This document shows positions 1 to 9,349 of a stretch of 64,000 nt of DNA, piece after piece (the first letter of the stretch is position 1; each line of letters begins with the position of its first letter). A program made the translations under genes and the position numbers. The notes under the pieces were generated by a model. The model did no database searches and was not told the origin of the DNA. It was given only the letters and a program-made list of their open reading frames with translations. Source of the stretch: JBFONV01 sp040779335 (GTDB lineage Bacteria; Pseudomonadota; Gammaproteobacteria; Enterobacterales; Alteromonadaceae); contig JBFONV010000001.1 of NCBI GenBank assembly GCA_040779335.1, positions 682,001-746,000 of the forward strand. The letters run 5' to 3'.

Positions 1-47
1 TAATAATGATTACCCATTTCACAATATTGAATTCACAGGACTTAAAT

Positions 48-1430
48 ATGCGTAAATTTGTGCCACCGTTGTTGGTGACAGCAATATCTATTGCTACTAG
101 CGGTTGCTTTGAAGTAGAGCAGCAAGACGCAAAAGTGATCATCAACAAAAATCCTTATCCAAGTACTTATCAACCTTTGCCTCAACAAAAAACACTTATT
201 ACGAACGCAACTTTGCTTACGGGTACCGGTGAGCGTATTGATGAAGCCGATGTACTATTTGTTGATGGTAAAATCACTCAAGTGGGTAAAGCACTCGTCG
301 CTGATGATGCCACCAAAATTGATGCTCAAGGTAAATGGGTAACTCCAGGGATCATTGACGTGCATTCTCACTTAGGTGTTTATCCTAGCCCGTCGGTAGA
401 ATCTCATGCTGATGGTAATGAAATGACTAACCCTGTAACCGCACAAGTTTGGGCTGAACACAGTGTTTGGCCACAAGATCCCGGTTTTCAAGCCGCTCGT
501 GCTGGTGGTATTACTACATTACAAATTTTACCTGGCTCTGGAAACTTAATTGGCGGTCGTGGTGTAACGTTACGTAATGTGCCAAGTGAAAGTGTTCAAG
601 GAATGAAATTTCCGGATGCACCATATGGTATGAAAATGGCTTGTGGTGAAAACCCTAAACGTGTTTATGGCGGCAGAAAAGTGGCTCCATCAACTCGTAT
701 GGGTAACATGGCGGGCTATCGCGAAGCATGGATCAAAGCGAGCGAATATAAGCGTGAGTGGGAAAAGTACAATGCAGAATATGAAGCTGGAAAAAATCCG
801 ACGCCACCTAAACGTGACCTAGCGTTAGATACGCTTAGTGGTGTAATCGATGGGGAAATACTGGTTCATAATCATTGTTATAAAGCTGAAGAAATGACGC
901 AGATGATCGATTTAGGTAAAGAGTTTAATTACCATTCAGGCACATTCCATCACGCAATTGAAGCATACAAAATTGCCGACTTATTGGCTGATAATGGCAA
1001 CTGTGCTGCAATGTGGCCAGATTGGTGGGGTTTTAAGATGGAAGCTTATGACATGGTTCAAGAGAACGTAGCCATCGTTAACGCCGTTAAAAACTCATGT
1101 GCAGTCGTGCATTCAGATTCAGATACGACCATACAAAGGTTGAACCAAGAAGCTAGCAAGGTATTGTTCCGCGGTCAAGAAAGCGGTTTTGATATTAAAG
1201 AGGAAGATGCCATTCGTTGGATTACGGCTAATGCCGCTAAATCATTAGGTTTGAGTGACAAAACTGGCTCATTAGAAGCAGGTAAAAACGCAGATGTTGT
1301 TATCTGGAACGGAAATCCATTTAGTGTCTATGCAAAAGCTGAACAAGTGTTTGTTGATGGTGCTAAAGTTTATGATCGTTTTGATGAAAAGTATCAAGCG
1401 AAAAGCGATTTTCTTCTTGGACAGAAATAA
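48..1430 (+). CDS. Amidohydrolase, probable lipoprotein (imidazolonepropionase-like)
   Basis: A 460-residue metal-dependent amidohydrolase, probably acting on a small peptide or cyclic amide outside the cytoplasm; the substrate is unknown. The start at 48 was chosen over an in-frame ATG at 6 because CAGGA lies 7 bases upstream and translation then opens with a signal sequence ending in a lipobox-like ATSGC, Cys20. The superfamily metal ligands are present: HxH (VHSHLG, His106/His108), a second HNH (His274/276), FHHA (His301/302) and HSDSD with the catalytic Asp near 357. The C-terminal LEAGKNADVVIWNGNPF is the usual closing beta element. The paralogous gene begins 11 bases downstream, so the two are surely one operon. 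The promoter lies outside the window. Confidence 0.85.
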   Translation: MRKFVPPLLVTAISIATSGCFEVEQQDAKVIINKNPYPSTYQPLPQQKTLITNATLLTGTGERIDEADVLFVDGKITQVGKALVADDATKIDAQGKWVTPGIIDVHSHLGVYPSPSVESHADGNEMTNPVTAQVWAEHSVWPQDPGFQAARAGGITTLQILPGSGNLIGGRGVTLRNVPSESVQGMKFPDAPYGMKMACGENPKRVYGGRKVAPSTRMGNMAGYREAWIKASEYKREWEKYNAEYEAGKNPTPPKRDLALDTLSGVIDGEILVHNHCYKAEEMTQMIDLGKEFNYHSGTFHHAIEAYKIADLLADNGNCAAMWPDWWGFKMEAYDMVQENVAIVNAVKNSCAVVHSDSDTTIQRLNQEASKVLFRGQESGFDIKEEDAIRWITANAAKSLGLSDKTGSLEAGKNADVVIWNGNPFSVYAKAEQVFVDGAKVYDRFDEKYQAKSDFLLGQK

Positions 1431-1440
1431 GGAATTGATG

Positions 1441-2688
1441 ATGAAACTATTTAAATCTTCATTGCTGGCAATGGCATTAACGTCAATTACTTCAGTGGCT
1501 CATGCACAAAGTGTGGCAATCAGCAATGCAACAATCTATACCTCTACATCTCAAGGTGTGTTAACTAACGCAACTTTAGTGGTTGATAATGGCAAAATAA
1601 CATCAATTAATCCTGCAACTGTGTCGGCTGATATTACCATTGACGCGCAAGGGAAAGTATTGACTCCTGGGTTTATCGGTACCATGAATACCTTAGGGCT
1701 TGTAGAAGTAAGTGCCGTTGCTGGCTCTCGTGATGCAAGCGAGAAAAAAGCGGATATGACTTTTGATCCTAGTATGGCGTTTAATCCACTATCAACGGCT
1801 ATCGCTTATGCTAGAAAAGGGGGCATCACGACAAATGTTGTTGTTCCTCAAGGTGGAGAGTCTATTTTCAAGGGACAAGCCTTTGTGGTTAATTTAACTG
1901 GCAATATGGACAGTGTTATTGGTAATCAAACGGCTTTATTAGTGTCTTTAGGTGCTAAAAAAGAAGGCTCTAGAGCCTTTGATTTGCAAGAGCTTTTCAA
2001 TAAATTTGACGATGCACAGCAAGCGTTGAATAAAGCGAAAACGAAAGCAGATAAAAATAAAGAAGACAGTGATAAAGAACCTAAACGTGATGAGAAAATT
2101 ATCAATGCGGTACTCGCTGGCACTATGCCGTTGTTGGCCGAAGCAGATCGCGCCAGCGATTTATTGGCACTTATTAAGCTAAAACAAAAGTTTGGTCTTG
2201 ATGTGATCATTGCTGGTGGCGCTGATGCGGTATTAGTTGCTAAAGAATTGTCGGAAGCTAAAATTCCGGTGCTTATCGATGCTATGCGCAATTTACCGGG
2301 TAGTTTTGATTCTTTGCATACTTCATTAGAGAGTGCGGCGATGTTGACCAAAGCGGGGGTAAAAGTTGTGCTATCAGCTGGAGGGGCTCATAACTTATAT
2401 CAACTTCGCTTTGATGCAGGTAACGCAGTTTCTAATGGTTTGTCAAAAGAACAGGCGATAAACGCCGTTACTAAAAATGTTGCCGATGTTTTTAATTTAG
2501 CATCTGGTAGCATTGCGGTTGGCAAAAATGCGGATCTAGTGCTTTGGAGTGGTGACCCGTTTGAATTTAGTTCAAAGGTAGAGAAAATGTGGATTGATGG
2601 CGAAGAGCAATCAACACAGAGTCGCCATGACAAGTTACGCGACCGCTATATGACTAAATCAACTATGCCTAAAGCTTATACAAAATAA
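1441..2688 (+). CDS. Degenerate amidohydrolase paralogue, exported
   Basis: A 415-residue paralogue of the preceding gene that keeps the fold markers but not the metal site. AAGGA 7 bases before 1441 sets the start, giving the signal peptide MKLFKSSLLAMALTS with cleavage after AHA. The N-terminal beta element (NATIYTS, DAQGKVLTPGFIG), KGGITT and the C-terminal VGKNADLVLWSGDPF align with the partner. Where the partner has D-V-H-S-H-L-G, this protein reads G-T-M-N-T-L-G (residues 80-86). The later HNH, HHA and HSDSD elements are also missing (GTM, GGADA and SAGGAH occur instead). I infer a pseudoenzyme, perhaps a partner subunit of the active lipoprotein. A Lys/Glu-rich charged insert sits near residues 195-220. 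Confidence 0.85.
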   Translation: MKLFKSSLLAMALTSITSVAHAQSVAISNATIYTSTSQGVLTNATLVVDNGKITSINPATVSADITIDAQGKVLTPGFIGTMNTLGLVEVSAVAGSRDASEKKADMTFDPSMAFNPLSTAIAYARKGGITTNVVVPQGGESIFKGQAFVVNLTGNMDSVIGNQTALLVSLGAKKEGSRAFDLQELFNKFDDAQQALNKAKTKADKNKEDSDKEPKRDEKIINAVLAGTMPLLAEADRASDLLALIKLKQKFGLDVIIAGGADAVLVAKELSEAKIPVLIDAMRNLPGSFDSLHTSLESAAMLTKAGVKVVLSAGGAHNLYQLRFDAGNAVSNGLSKEQAINAVTKNVADVFNLASGSIAVGKNADLVLWSGDPFEFSSKVEKMWIDGEEQSTQSRHDKLRDRYMTKSTMPKAYTK

Positions 2689-2711
2689 GTTTTATCGTTG
2701 ATATCTTTATT

Positions 2712-2742
2712 AAAAGCCACGCCATGCGTGGCTTTTTCTTTT
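2712..2742 (+). terminator. Rho-independent terminator after the amidohydrolase pair
   Basis: A 10-bp perfect stem, AAAGCCACGC / GCGTGGCTTT, with a 3-base loop is followed by a T-rich run. Confidence 0.85.
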
Positions 2743-2875
2743 TTGTTGTTTATTGAGCAATCCGTCTTTTTAAAACAGTGACTTTCATTTTGACGATAAA
2801 TACTTTTAGGCTTTATTACCGCCAGACTTTTTTCTATTATGCAGTTATTACATCATCTATTGAGTAGGTTTTAGT

Positions 2876-3742
2876 GTGTCGTCCGTTATTAAAGCAAATG
2901 AGTTTGGCCAAGTTAGCGAAGAAATAATCAACGAGTTTGCTCGTATTCTGTGTATTGAACATCCTGCGTGTCGTGCTAGGTTAAGTTTATATGGAGGCCA
3001 AGTACTGAGTTGGCAGCCAAAAGAACAAGACGAAGTATTTTGGTTGAGTAAAAGTGCTGATTATAAACAAGGGCGTGCAGTTAGAGGTGGCATTCCTTTG
3101 TGCTGGCCTTGGTTTGGTGATTTTAACGGGGCGGGTAATCATGGTTTTGCAAGACAAAGCCACTGGCAGTTAGAAGATATCAGTCTTACCAAAGAGGCGG
3201 TGGTTATTGTCTTGTCATTACAAGGAAATCATTGCCATGAGTTATGGCCAAACAGGTTTGCCTTGCAGCAAGTGCTGACGTTTGGCGAGGAATTTAGCCA
3301 AACGCTTTCAATGACTAACTTATCTGATGATGACGTTAAGTATACCGCGGCATTACATAGTTATTTTAATGTTAGCTCACCGTTAGAAGTGCGCGTCGAT
3401 CAATTATCTGCAGTTAATTTTGATGATAAGCTAACCGCAGAGTTACAGGTGAGTGCAGCACTAGATCATTGCGCAGGCCCGATTGATCGCATTTATTATT
3501 GTGATGTACCGATGAAAATAGAAGATAAGGGATTGAACCGCGTTATTAGCATAATTCCATTAAATACTAAACAGTGGGTGTTGTGGAATCCTGGTATTGA
3601 AGGCGCGCAGGCGATTGCGGATATTCATGACCACGGCGAACAAGAATATGTTTGCCTAGAGGCGGCGAATACTCAGTGGCAAGTTATTTCACCAAATGAA
3701 ACCTTAAAAATAGGACAGCATATTAGCGTCAGCTCATATTAA
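2876..3742 (+). CDS. yeaD: D-hexose-6-phosphate mutarotase (YeaD family)
   Basis: A 288-residue cytosolic aldose-1-epimerase-like enzyme of the YeaD family, which interconverts alpha and beta anomers of hexose 6-phosphates. Family hallmarks are RGGIPLCWPWFG (near residues 62-73), HGFAR (near 81-85), the catalytic-region LHSYFNV (near 161-167) and the late YVCLEAAN containing the putative general-base Glu. The start is GTG at 2876; an overlapping GTG sits at 2874 but is out of frame, and the ribosome site is weak. In E. coli the gene follows gapA; here it stands alone. Its last 9 bases overlap the end of the convergent cyclase gene, so no terminator separates them. Confidence 0.88.
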   Translation: MSSVIKANEFGQVSEEIINEFARILCIEHPACRARLSLYGGQVLSWQPKEQDEVFWLSKSADYKQGRAVRGGIPLCWPWFGDFNGAGNHGFARQSHWQLEDISLTKEAVVIVLSLQGNHCHELWPNRFALQQVLTFGEEFSQTLSMTNLSDDDVKYTAALHSYFNVSSPLEVRVDQLSAVNFDDKLTAELQVSAALDHCAGPIDRIYYCDVPMKIEDKGLNRVISIIPLNTKQWVLWNPGIEGAQAIADIHDHGEQEYVCLEAANTQWQVISPNETLKIGQHISVSSY

Positions 3743-5170
3743 TTCTTGTTTTTGGTGAATAAAAACTTGATTGCGACCATTGTTCTTTGCTTGATAAAGG
3801 GCTTTGTCAGCTTCAGCGATTATCTTATCTAAGTTGGCATTATTAAGTTGACACAAGGTGATGCCAAAGCTAATTGTAACGTTTTTAATCTCTAACGCGT
3901 TCTCATTGATAATGGTTAATTGCTCAATGTTTTTGCGTATTCGTTCCGTGATGTCGAAGGCTTGTTCAACCGAGGTGTTGGGTAGTATCATTAAAAACTC
4001 TTCACCTCCCCAACGGGCAATTAAATCTATCTGCCGTAAACTAGTAGACATTTCATTAGCAATTGCTTTTAGAACATTATCACCCGTGAGATGTCCATGA
4101 GTATCGTTTATTATTTTGAAATGATCTATATCTGCAATTACTACACAGGCCGACTGATAGGTATCGGCGAGCTTCTTGAATTTCCAGTAAATAAAACTTC
4201 GGTTTGGTAATTTTGTCAGAAAATCAATTTTTGCATCTTTGAAAATTGATGATTTGAAGTAGTTCACCGTTGTTATAAAAATCAAATAAAGGGCTAAAGA
4301 GATAATGGCAAAAGTACCAAATTTACTTAAGAAAAGTTGCCAATATTCTCTTTGTTGCGATGCCGGCGGTGAAACTATGTATAGGTGCCATTTCAATGCT
4401 TGAATGGGCATTTGGGAAACCAGCATTGCATCGTTAGAGTCAGGTCGCAGTTCAGTGGCTGTATGCTGCTTGGTTAGCCATTGCTGGTACCAAGGCAAGG
4501 TATCAATATTGATTATTTCATCACGACGATGGTGTTTTTCAGTTTTCATCAAATAATTTGACGACAAAGTGATGTTGTTGTTCTCATCTACGAAGTAGAG
4601 TTCAAAGCCAAAGCGACGGTAAAACTCAGAAAACTTTTCTGCAAAATAATTTAAATCAACACCGGTACCAATAAAACCAAGAAATTCTTGTTGGTGATAT
4701 AGTTTTATATCAAAAAACAAATGAGGGTCGTCAACATTACCAATGTCTGCGAATTGATCAGCATCTTGCTTTTTTAAACGGTGGAACCACTCCGCACTGC
4801 CGTCGCCTAACGTTACTTGTTTATTGTTTGAGTCAATCATAAAATCATGCTTTTCAAGTGCAATAAACGTAACCATGTCATATTGCTTAGCATAATGTTC
4901 TAAATAGTTGAGTAAAACGTTTTTATCGATAGTGTCCTGCTGTATGTAGTCAATGACCAATTGGTCATTAGCCATAAAATGAGAAACTGAAAGTGGCCGA
5001 ACAATATCACTAGTGATCAGTGCAAAAAGGGGAACAATAGCTTCTTGTTGGCGTTGATGGTGAATACCGACAACTTCTTTAAATGCATAGTAAGACGTTA
5101 CGATGATCAGGATGATCGTAATAAAGAATATGGCGGTGATATAGTGATTAAATTGCCGAACAAATTTCAT
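3734..5170 (-). CDS. Membrane diguanylate cyclase with periplasmic sensor (Cache-like)-GGDEF
   Basis: A 478-residue inner-membrane protein that should make c-di-GMP from two GTP. A first transmembrane helix (about residues 10-30) is followed by a periplasmic region of about 240 residues resembling a Cache sensor (FFDIKLYHQQEFLGFIGTGV), a second helix (about 285-303) and a C-terminal GGDEF domain. The active-site loop is intact (RWGGEEF, Gly388-Phe392). The product-inhibition I-site RxxD (RQID, 379-382) sits the canonical five residues before it, so the enzyme should be active and feedback-inhibited. No EAL domain is attached. The ligand of the sensor is unknown. The only other c-di-GMP-related gene here is the PilZ protein at 26.9 kb. 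Confidence 0.9.
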   Translation of the reverse strand: MKFVRQFNHYITAIFFITIILIIVTSYYAFKEVVGIHHQRQQEAIVPLFALITSDIVRPLSVSHFMANDQLVIDYIQQDTIDKNVLLNYLEHYAKQYDMVTFIALEKHDFMIDSNNKQVTLGDGSAEWFHRLKKQDADQFADIGNVDDPHLFFDIKLYHQQEFLGFIGTGVDLNYFAEKFSEFYRRFGFELYFVDENNNITLSSNYLMKTEKHHRRDEIINIDTLPWYQQWLTKQHTATELRPDSNDAMLVSQMPIQALKWHLYIVSPPASQQREYWQLFLSKFGTFAIISLALYLIFITTVNYFKSSIFKDAKIDFLTKLPNRSFIYWKFKKLADTYQSACVVIADIDHFKIINDTHGHLTGDNVLKAIANEMSTSLRQIDLIARWGGEEFLMILPNTSVEQAFDITERIRKNIEQLTIINENALEIKNVTISFGITLCQLNNANLDKIIAEADKALYQAKNNGRNQVFIHQKQELI

Positions 5171-5346
5171 TAATTATTACTGTTTCACTATGGCTAAGAC
5201 ACTGTTAAAAGTTAAATTATGAATTGTACCTATCAACAAGTCTTTACTACTTTTTGAACAATTACCATGTTTTTATAAAAAATATTCAAGAGTATATGTT
5301 CTTGTTGTAATGGAGTAACTCTTTCTTTGTTAAGAATTTATGTTGA

Positions 5347-6018
5347 TTAATAGATTCTCAAATGTTTTTTTATCAGCATATGAGTAAAAGGGGTTTTTAG
5401 ATAAAAACCACGAGGCAATGTTAAAAAAGGCTTACCATGTCGGTCAAAGGCCTGAGTTTTAGCTTGGCTGTTTGCTGCTTTAGGACGAAGTTGTAAAATT
5501 TGGCCATGCTTGCCATTAATTTTTTCGACTTCACCAAGCACAATCATATCGGTGAGTTCTTGCCAATCAAGTGCTAATAAATGTTCTTCTTCGGGGGAGG
5601 GCGACCAAATAAAAGGCGTACCAATCATTCTTTGTGAGATAGGAATGGTGCGCTCAGAAATTACTGGCACCCATAAAACCCGCGCTAACTTATTGCGTAT
5701 ATGACTTGTCGCCCACGTTGCGCCGACTAAACCTGTTAATGGCGCAACACATACAAACGTAGTTTCAAGTGGTTTGGCATGACGATCGATAGGTAATGAC
5801 TTTAGTTCTATGCCTAAATGAGGAAAATCAGGCTCAGGTCGAGAACCCGCGCTAGCACCCAATACACGCTCAAGTAACAAACCTATCCAGCCTTTTTCAC
5901 GGCTTAAATCTGCAGGTATAGCAATATTCGCTTGCTCAGCTATTTCGCCTAGGGTAAACCCCGCCAATTGTTGTGCGCGTTCAAGTAACTCTGCTTCAGA
6001 CGTTGGAATATCGATCAT
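5347..6018 (-). CDS. mutH: DNA mismatch repair endonuclease MutH
   Basis: A 223-residue methyl-directed mismatch repair endonuclease, close to the 229 of E. coli MutH. After activation by MutS-MutL it nicks the unmethylated strand at hemimethylated GATC. The catalytic triad is readable as Asp64...Glu71-x-Lys73 in DFPHLGIELK, with the same spacing as Asp70/Glu77/Lys79 of the E. coli enzyme. Its presence implies that the host has Dam methylation. It is transcribed divergently from rppH across 224 bases, an arrangement I recall from related gammaproteobacteria. Confidence 0.95.
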   Translation of the reverse strand: MIDIPTSEAELLERAQQLAGFTLGEIAEQANIAIPADLSREKGWIGLLLERVLGASAGSRPEPDFPHLGIELKSLPIDRHAKPLETTFVCVAPLTGLVGATWATSHIRNKLARVLWVPVISERTIPISQRMIGTPFIWSPSPEEEHLLALDWQELTDMIVLGEVEKINGKHGQILQLRPKAANSQAKTQAFDRHGKPFLTLPRGFYLKTPFTHMLIKKHLRIY

Positions 6019-6242
6019 ATTAATAAAGTGATTGCTTGTGCTGATATTATCTTAGTGCGCATTGTAACAGGCAAGTAATTAATTATGTATTGATTGTCAT
6101 TGCTCAGTTCAGGGCTAAGTGTTCATTTTTACAGATAATTCTTATTTAATTAGCAATGAATTTAACATATTCATTTGCTAGCAGCGGCAGTTTATGGAAG
6201 AATCAATGCATATTATAAAGCAAAGATTTTACAGGAGTTCCT

Positions 6243-6749
6243 GTGATAGATGCCGAAGGCTATCGAGCTAATGTCGGCATAGTAATAATCAATGACAGGG
6301 GACAAGTGTTTTGGGCGAGGCGCTACGGTCAGCACTCTTGGCAATATCCACAAGGTGGAGTTGACGAAGGTGAAACTGCAGAGCAAACAATGTATCGGGA
6401 GCTATATGAGGAAGTCGGACTAAAACCTGAGCATGTGAAAATTGTGGCCTCAACTAAACATTGGTTAAGATATAAATTACCGAAACGATTAATTAGACAC
6501 GACAGTAAACCCGTGTGTATCGGACAGAAGCAAAAGTGGTTTTTATTAAAACTCACTGCAAATGAATCAGCAGTAAATTTGTTGCATTCTGGTCACCCTG
6601 AGTTTGATGATTGGCGATGGGTAAGTTACTGGTATCCGGTCAGACAAGTTGTATCGTTTAAACGTGAGGTATATCGAAAGGTGATGAAAGAGTTTGCGTC
6701 GTTAGCATTACCTTATCATCGTCAAGATCGTCGTAGGCGCCGAGCCTGA
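6243..6749 (+). CDS. rppH: RNA pyrophosphohydrolase RppH
   Basis: A 168-residue Nudix hydrolase that removes pyrophosphate from the 5' end of mRNA and so triggers decay. The Nudix signature Gx5Ex7REUxEExGU is complete at residues 38-60 (GGVDEGETAEQT...RELYEEVGL). The start is GTG at 6243 with AGGAG 5 bases upstream; the MIDAEGYRANVGIVI opening is typical of the family. As in E. coli, it is followed by ptsP, lgt and thyA, here with a TSUP permease inserted. The C-terminus is arginine-rich (RQDRRRRRA), plausible for RNA contact. Confidence 0.95.
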   Translation: MIDAEGYRANVGIVIINDRGQVFWARRYGQHSWQYPQGGVDEGETAEQTMYRELYEEVGLKPEHVKIVASTKHWLRYKLPKRLIRHDSKPVCIGQKQKWFLLKLTANESAVNLLHSGHPEFDDWRWVSYWYPVRQVVSFKREVYRKVMKEFASLALPYHRQDRRRRRA

Positions 6750-6761
6750 TTATTATTATGC

Positions 6762-6790
6762 GATACTAATTGCAGGATGTGATTAGTATC
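6762..6790. repeat. Inverted repeat between rppH and ptsP
   Basis: A 9-bp perfect inverted repeat, GATACTAAT / ATTAGTATC, with an 11-base spacer lies just after rppH. No T-run follows, so it is either a weak hairpin at the rppH mRNA 3' end or an operator for ptsP. Function unassigned. Confidence 0.4.
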
Positions 6791-6930
6791 AGTTACTTCA
6801 CTGAGTAACGTAGATTATTGCTGTGTTTTCTTCATGAAATGTAAATCAGTAATTTAATCATTCACTTCACCGACTTCCAACGTTCAGTAATTGTGTCGAT
6901 TAATATTATTAAGCTGCTATAGGGATTTTC

Positions 6931-9207
6931 ATGTTAACAACGCTGCGTCGTATCGTACTAGAGTTCAGTCAAGATCCCGAACTTGAGAAGGCATTGTTTC
7001 GCATGGTTAGCGATGTCAAACGTGCGATGTCTACGGATTGTTGCTCTATTTACTTGGCTGATCATCAAAAGCAACATTACGTATTGATGGCATCAGATGG
7101 TTTGGCGCAAGATGCTTTTGGTCAAACCACCATTGGCTTTACTGAAGGTCTTGTTGGCTTTGTTGGTCAACGTGAAGAACCAATTAACATTGCTAATGCT
7201 CAACAGCACCCCCATTTTATTCATGCCCCAGAAGTACAAGAAGACGAATTTAATGCCTTTTTAGGTACGCCTATTATTCATCAAAGAAAAGTGCTCGGCA
7301 TTATTTCCATTCAACAAAAAAATGCTAGACAGTTTTCGGAAGATGAAGAAGCGTTTTTGGTGACGTTAGCCGCGCAGCTAGCGACGTATTTGGCGAATGC
7401 GGCAAATTACGGTGGCTTGTTAACTGACAAAAACAGTGAAAAAACTAAACATTTTATTGGTATTGCCGGCGCGCCGGGAATAGCGATGGCAGAGTTGCAT
7501 GTATCACTGCTTAATGCTGATTTACGTAGTATTTCATTAACAAAGAGCAATGATAGTGCCGAGCAAAGCGAAAGGTTTGTTGATGCGGTGCTCAAAACTC
7601 GCGCTGACTTCGAACAAATGACGCTAAAACTTAGTGGTATTATTGCCGATGACAGTTTAAATATATTTGAGTTTTATAAACAACTTCTCGATGGTTCAAA
7701 TATTGGCCATGAAGTACAAGCGCATATTAATCAAGATTGGGATGCTGAAAGTGCATTAAAGTTGGTGATCGAAAACTACGTTATGCAGTTTGAGGCCATA
7801 GAAGATAGCTATTTAAGAGAGCGTGCCAGTGATATACGCGATTTAGGCAATCGCGTTTTGTTTAATTTACAATTAGAAAATAAGAAAAAGCGGGACCTAC
7901 CGAAATCATTCATTCTTATCGCCGAAGATGTCACCGCCTCAATGTTGGCTGAATTTCAGCACAAAGGCTTAAAAGCTATTGTTTCTTCATCTGGCTCTAA
8001 TAATTCACATGCTGCTATTCTTGCGAGGGCATTGGGTATTCCTGCTATCATGGGCATAGACAGAATTCATCTCGGTCAGTTTCATCAGCAAACAGCTATT
8101 GTTGATGGTTATAGTGGTGAATTATTTATTGCTCCGAATGAGCTGCTAAAAAATGAATATTTACACCTTATTGTTGAAGAGGATGCGTTAACAGAAAAAG
8201 TTAAGCAAGTTAAAGGTTTACCTGCTATTACTCAAGATGGTCGTGCAATAGAGCTACTGATGAATGCTGGATTGTCTACCGGTTTTGAACATTCTAAAAA
8301 TTCTGGTGCCATAGGTATTGGTCTATACCGAACAGAAATCCCGTTTATGAACAGAAGTTGCTTCCCGTCTGAGTCTGAGCAAACCGACTTATACCGACAG
8401 GTTTTAAGCGCCTTCCCTAAACAGGCTGTTACCATGCGAACTTTGGACGTTGGTGGCGACAAATCGTTACCTTATTTTCCCATTTTGGAAGATAACCCGT
8501 TTCTTGGTTGGCGTGGGATCCGTATCACTTTAGATCATCCTGAAATATTTCTAGTACAAGTCAGAGCAATGATCCGGGCAAATCAAGGTCGGAATAACTT
8601 AGAAATCATGCTGCCGATGATCACTAGTGTCACTGAGGTTGACGATGCTGTTCGATTGATTAATCAAGCTTATTATGAGGTGAATGCTGAACTATCGACA
8701 ACGCAGCAAACACTTAAAATGACTCGCCCTAAAGTAGGGATAATGATTGAAGTACCAGCAGCGATTTTTCAATTACAAGAATTAGCCCATCGCGTCGACT
8801 TCTTTTCGGTAGGTAGCAACGACTTAACACAGTATTTGTTAGCCGTAGACCGAAATAATGCTCAAGTTGCAAACTTGTATGACGCTTATCACCCTGCGGT
8901 TTTAAGGGCGTTGAATATGATCGCCGAAGAGTCGCGCAAATACCTAGTGCCACTGAGTTTATGTGGTGAATTGGCCAGCGAACCAGCAGGGGCATTGCTG
9001 CTCATCGCGATGGGATATGATAAATTAAGTATGAACCCACATAATATACCAAGAATTAAATGGGTGATCCGTCATATTGATTTTCAGCGCGCGAAAGTTA
9101 TTTTGTCGCATGTGTTAACATTTAGCACAGCCAAGCAAGTGCATGGGTATTTGAATGAGCAACTAGAACAATTAGGCCTAGGTGGCTTTATTCGAGCGGG
9201 TATGTAG
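6931..9207 (+). CDS. ptsP: PEP-protein phosphotransferase PtsP (EI-Ntr)
   Basis: A 758-residue enzyme I of the nitrogen phosphotransferase system, which passes phosphate from phosphoenolpyruvate to NPr and PtsN. An N-terminal GAF domain (about residues 15-160; binds glutamine or 2-oxoglutarate in characterised homologues) precedes the EI domains. The phospho-histidine is His360 in GSNNSHAAILARALG. The PEP-binding barrel carries LDVGGDKSLPYFP, GIRITLD, MIEVPAA and the catalytic Cys678 in LCGELASEP. The length matches E. coli PtsP (748). It lies 181 bases after rppH, so it may have its own promoter. Confidence 0.95.
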   Translation: MLTTLRRIVLEFSQDPELEKALFRMVSDVKRAMSTDCCSIYLADHQKQHYVLMASDGLAQDAFGQTTIGFTEGLVGFVGQREEPINIANAQQHPHFIHAPEVQEDEFNAFLGTPIIHQRKVLGIISIQQKNARQFSEDEEAFLVTLAAQLATYLANAANYGGLLTDKNSEKTKHFIGIAGAPGIAMAELHVSLLNADLRSISLTKSNDSAEQSERFVDAVLKTRADFEQMTLKLSGIIADDSLNIFEFYKQLLDGSNIGHEVQAHINQDWDAESALKLVIENYVMQFEAIEDSYLRERASDIRDLGNRVLFNLQLENKKKRDLPKSFILIAEDVTASMLAEFQHKGLKAIVSSSGSNNSHAAILARALGIPAIMGIDRIHLGQFHQQTAIVDGYSGELFIAPNELLKNEYLHLIVEEDALTEKVKQVKGLPAITQDGRAIELLMNAGLSTGFEHSKNSGAIGIGLYRTEIPFMNRSCFPSESEQTDLYRQVLSAFPKQAVTMRTLDVGGDKSLPYFPILEDNPFLGWRGIRITLDHPEIFLVQVRAMIRANQGRNNLEIMLPMITSVTEVDDAVRLINQAYYEVNAELSTTQQTLKMTRPKVGIMIEVPAAIFQLQELAHRVDFFSVGSNDLTQYLLAVDRNNAQVANLYDAYHPAVLRALNMIAEESRKYLVPLSLCGELASEPAGALLLIAMGYDKLSMNPHNIPRIKWVIRHIDFQRAKVILSHVLTFSTAKQVHGYLNEQLEQLGLGGFIRAGM

Positions 9208-9349
9208 TACTCATAAAATAAAGTGAGTCATTTCAAATCAGTAGCTATACTTAATACGTTTTCGAATACCCATCACTGCACTTTGTATAACTCATTAATT
9301 TTATTGTTGCTTGTTAAAAAGTTGTTCAGGGGAGATTAAAGTAACCGAT

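Noticed and set aside
6..47. Upstream ATG for the first amidohydrolase
   Set aside because: It would place 14 polar residues ahead of a clear lipoprotein signal, and the ribosome site matches the later ATG.
8729..8995. An 88-codon frame antisense to ptsP
   Set aside because: It lies wholly inside a well-conserved ptsP coding region and shows no independent signals.
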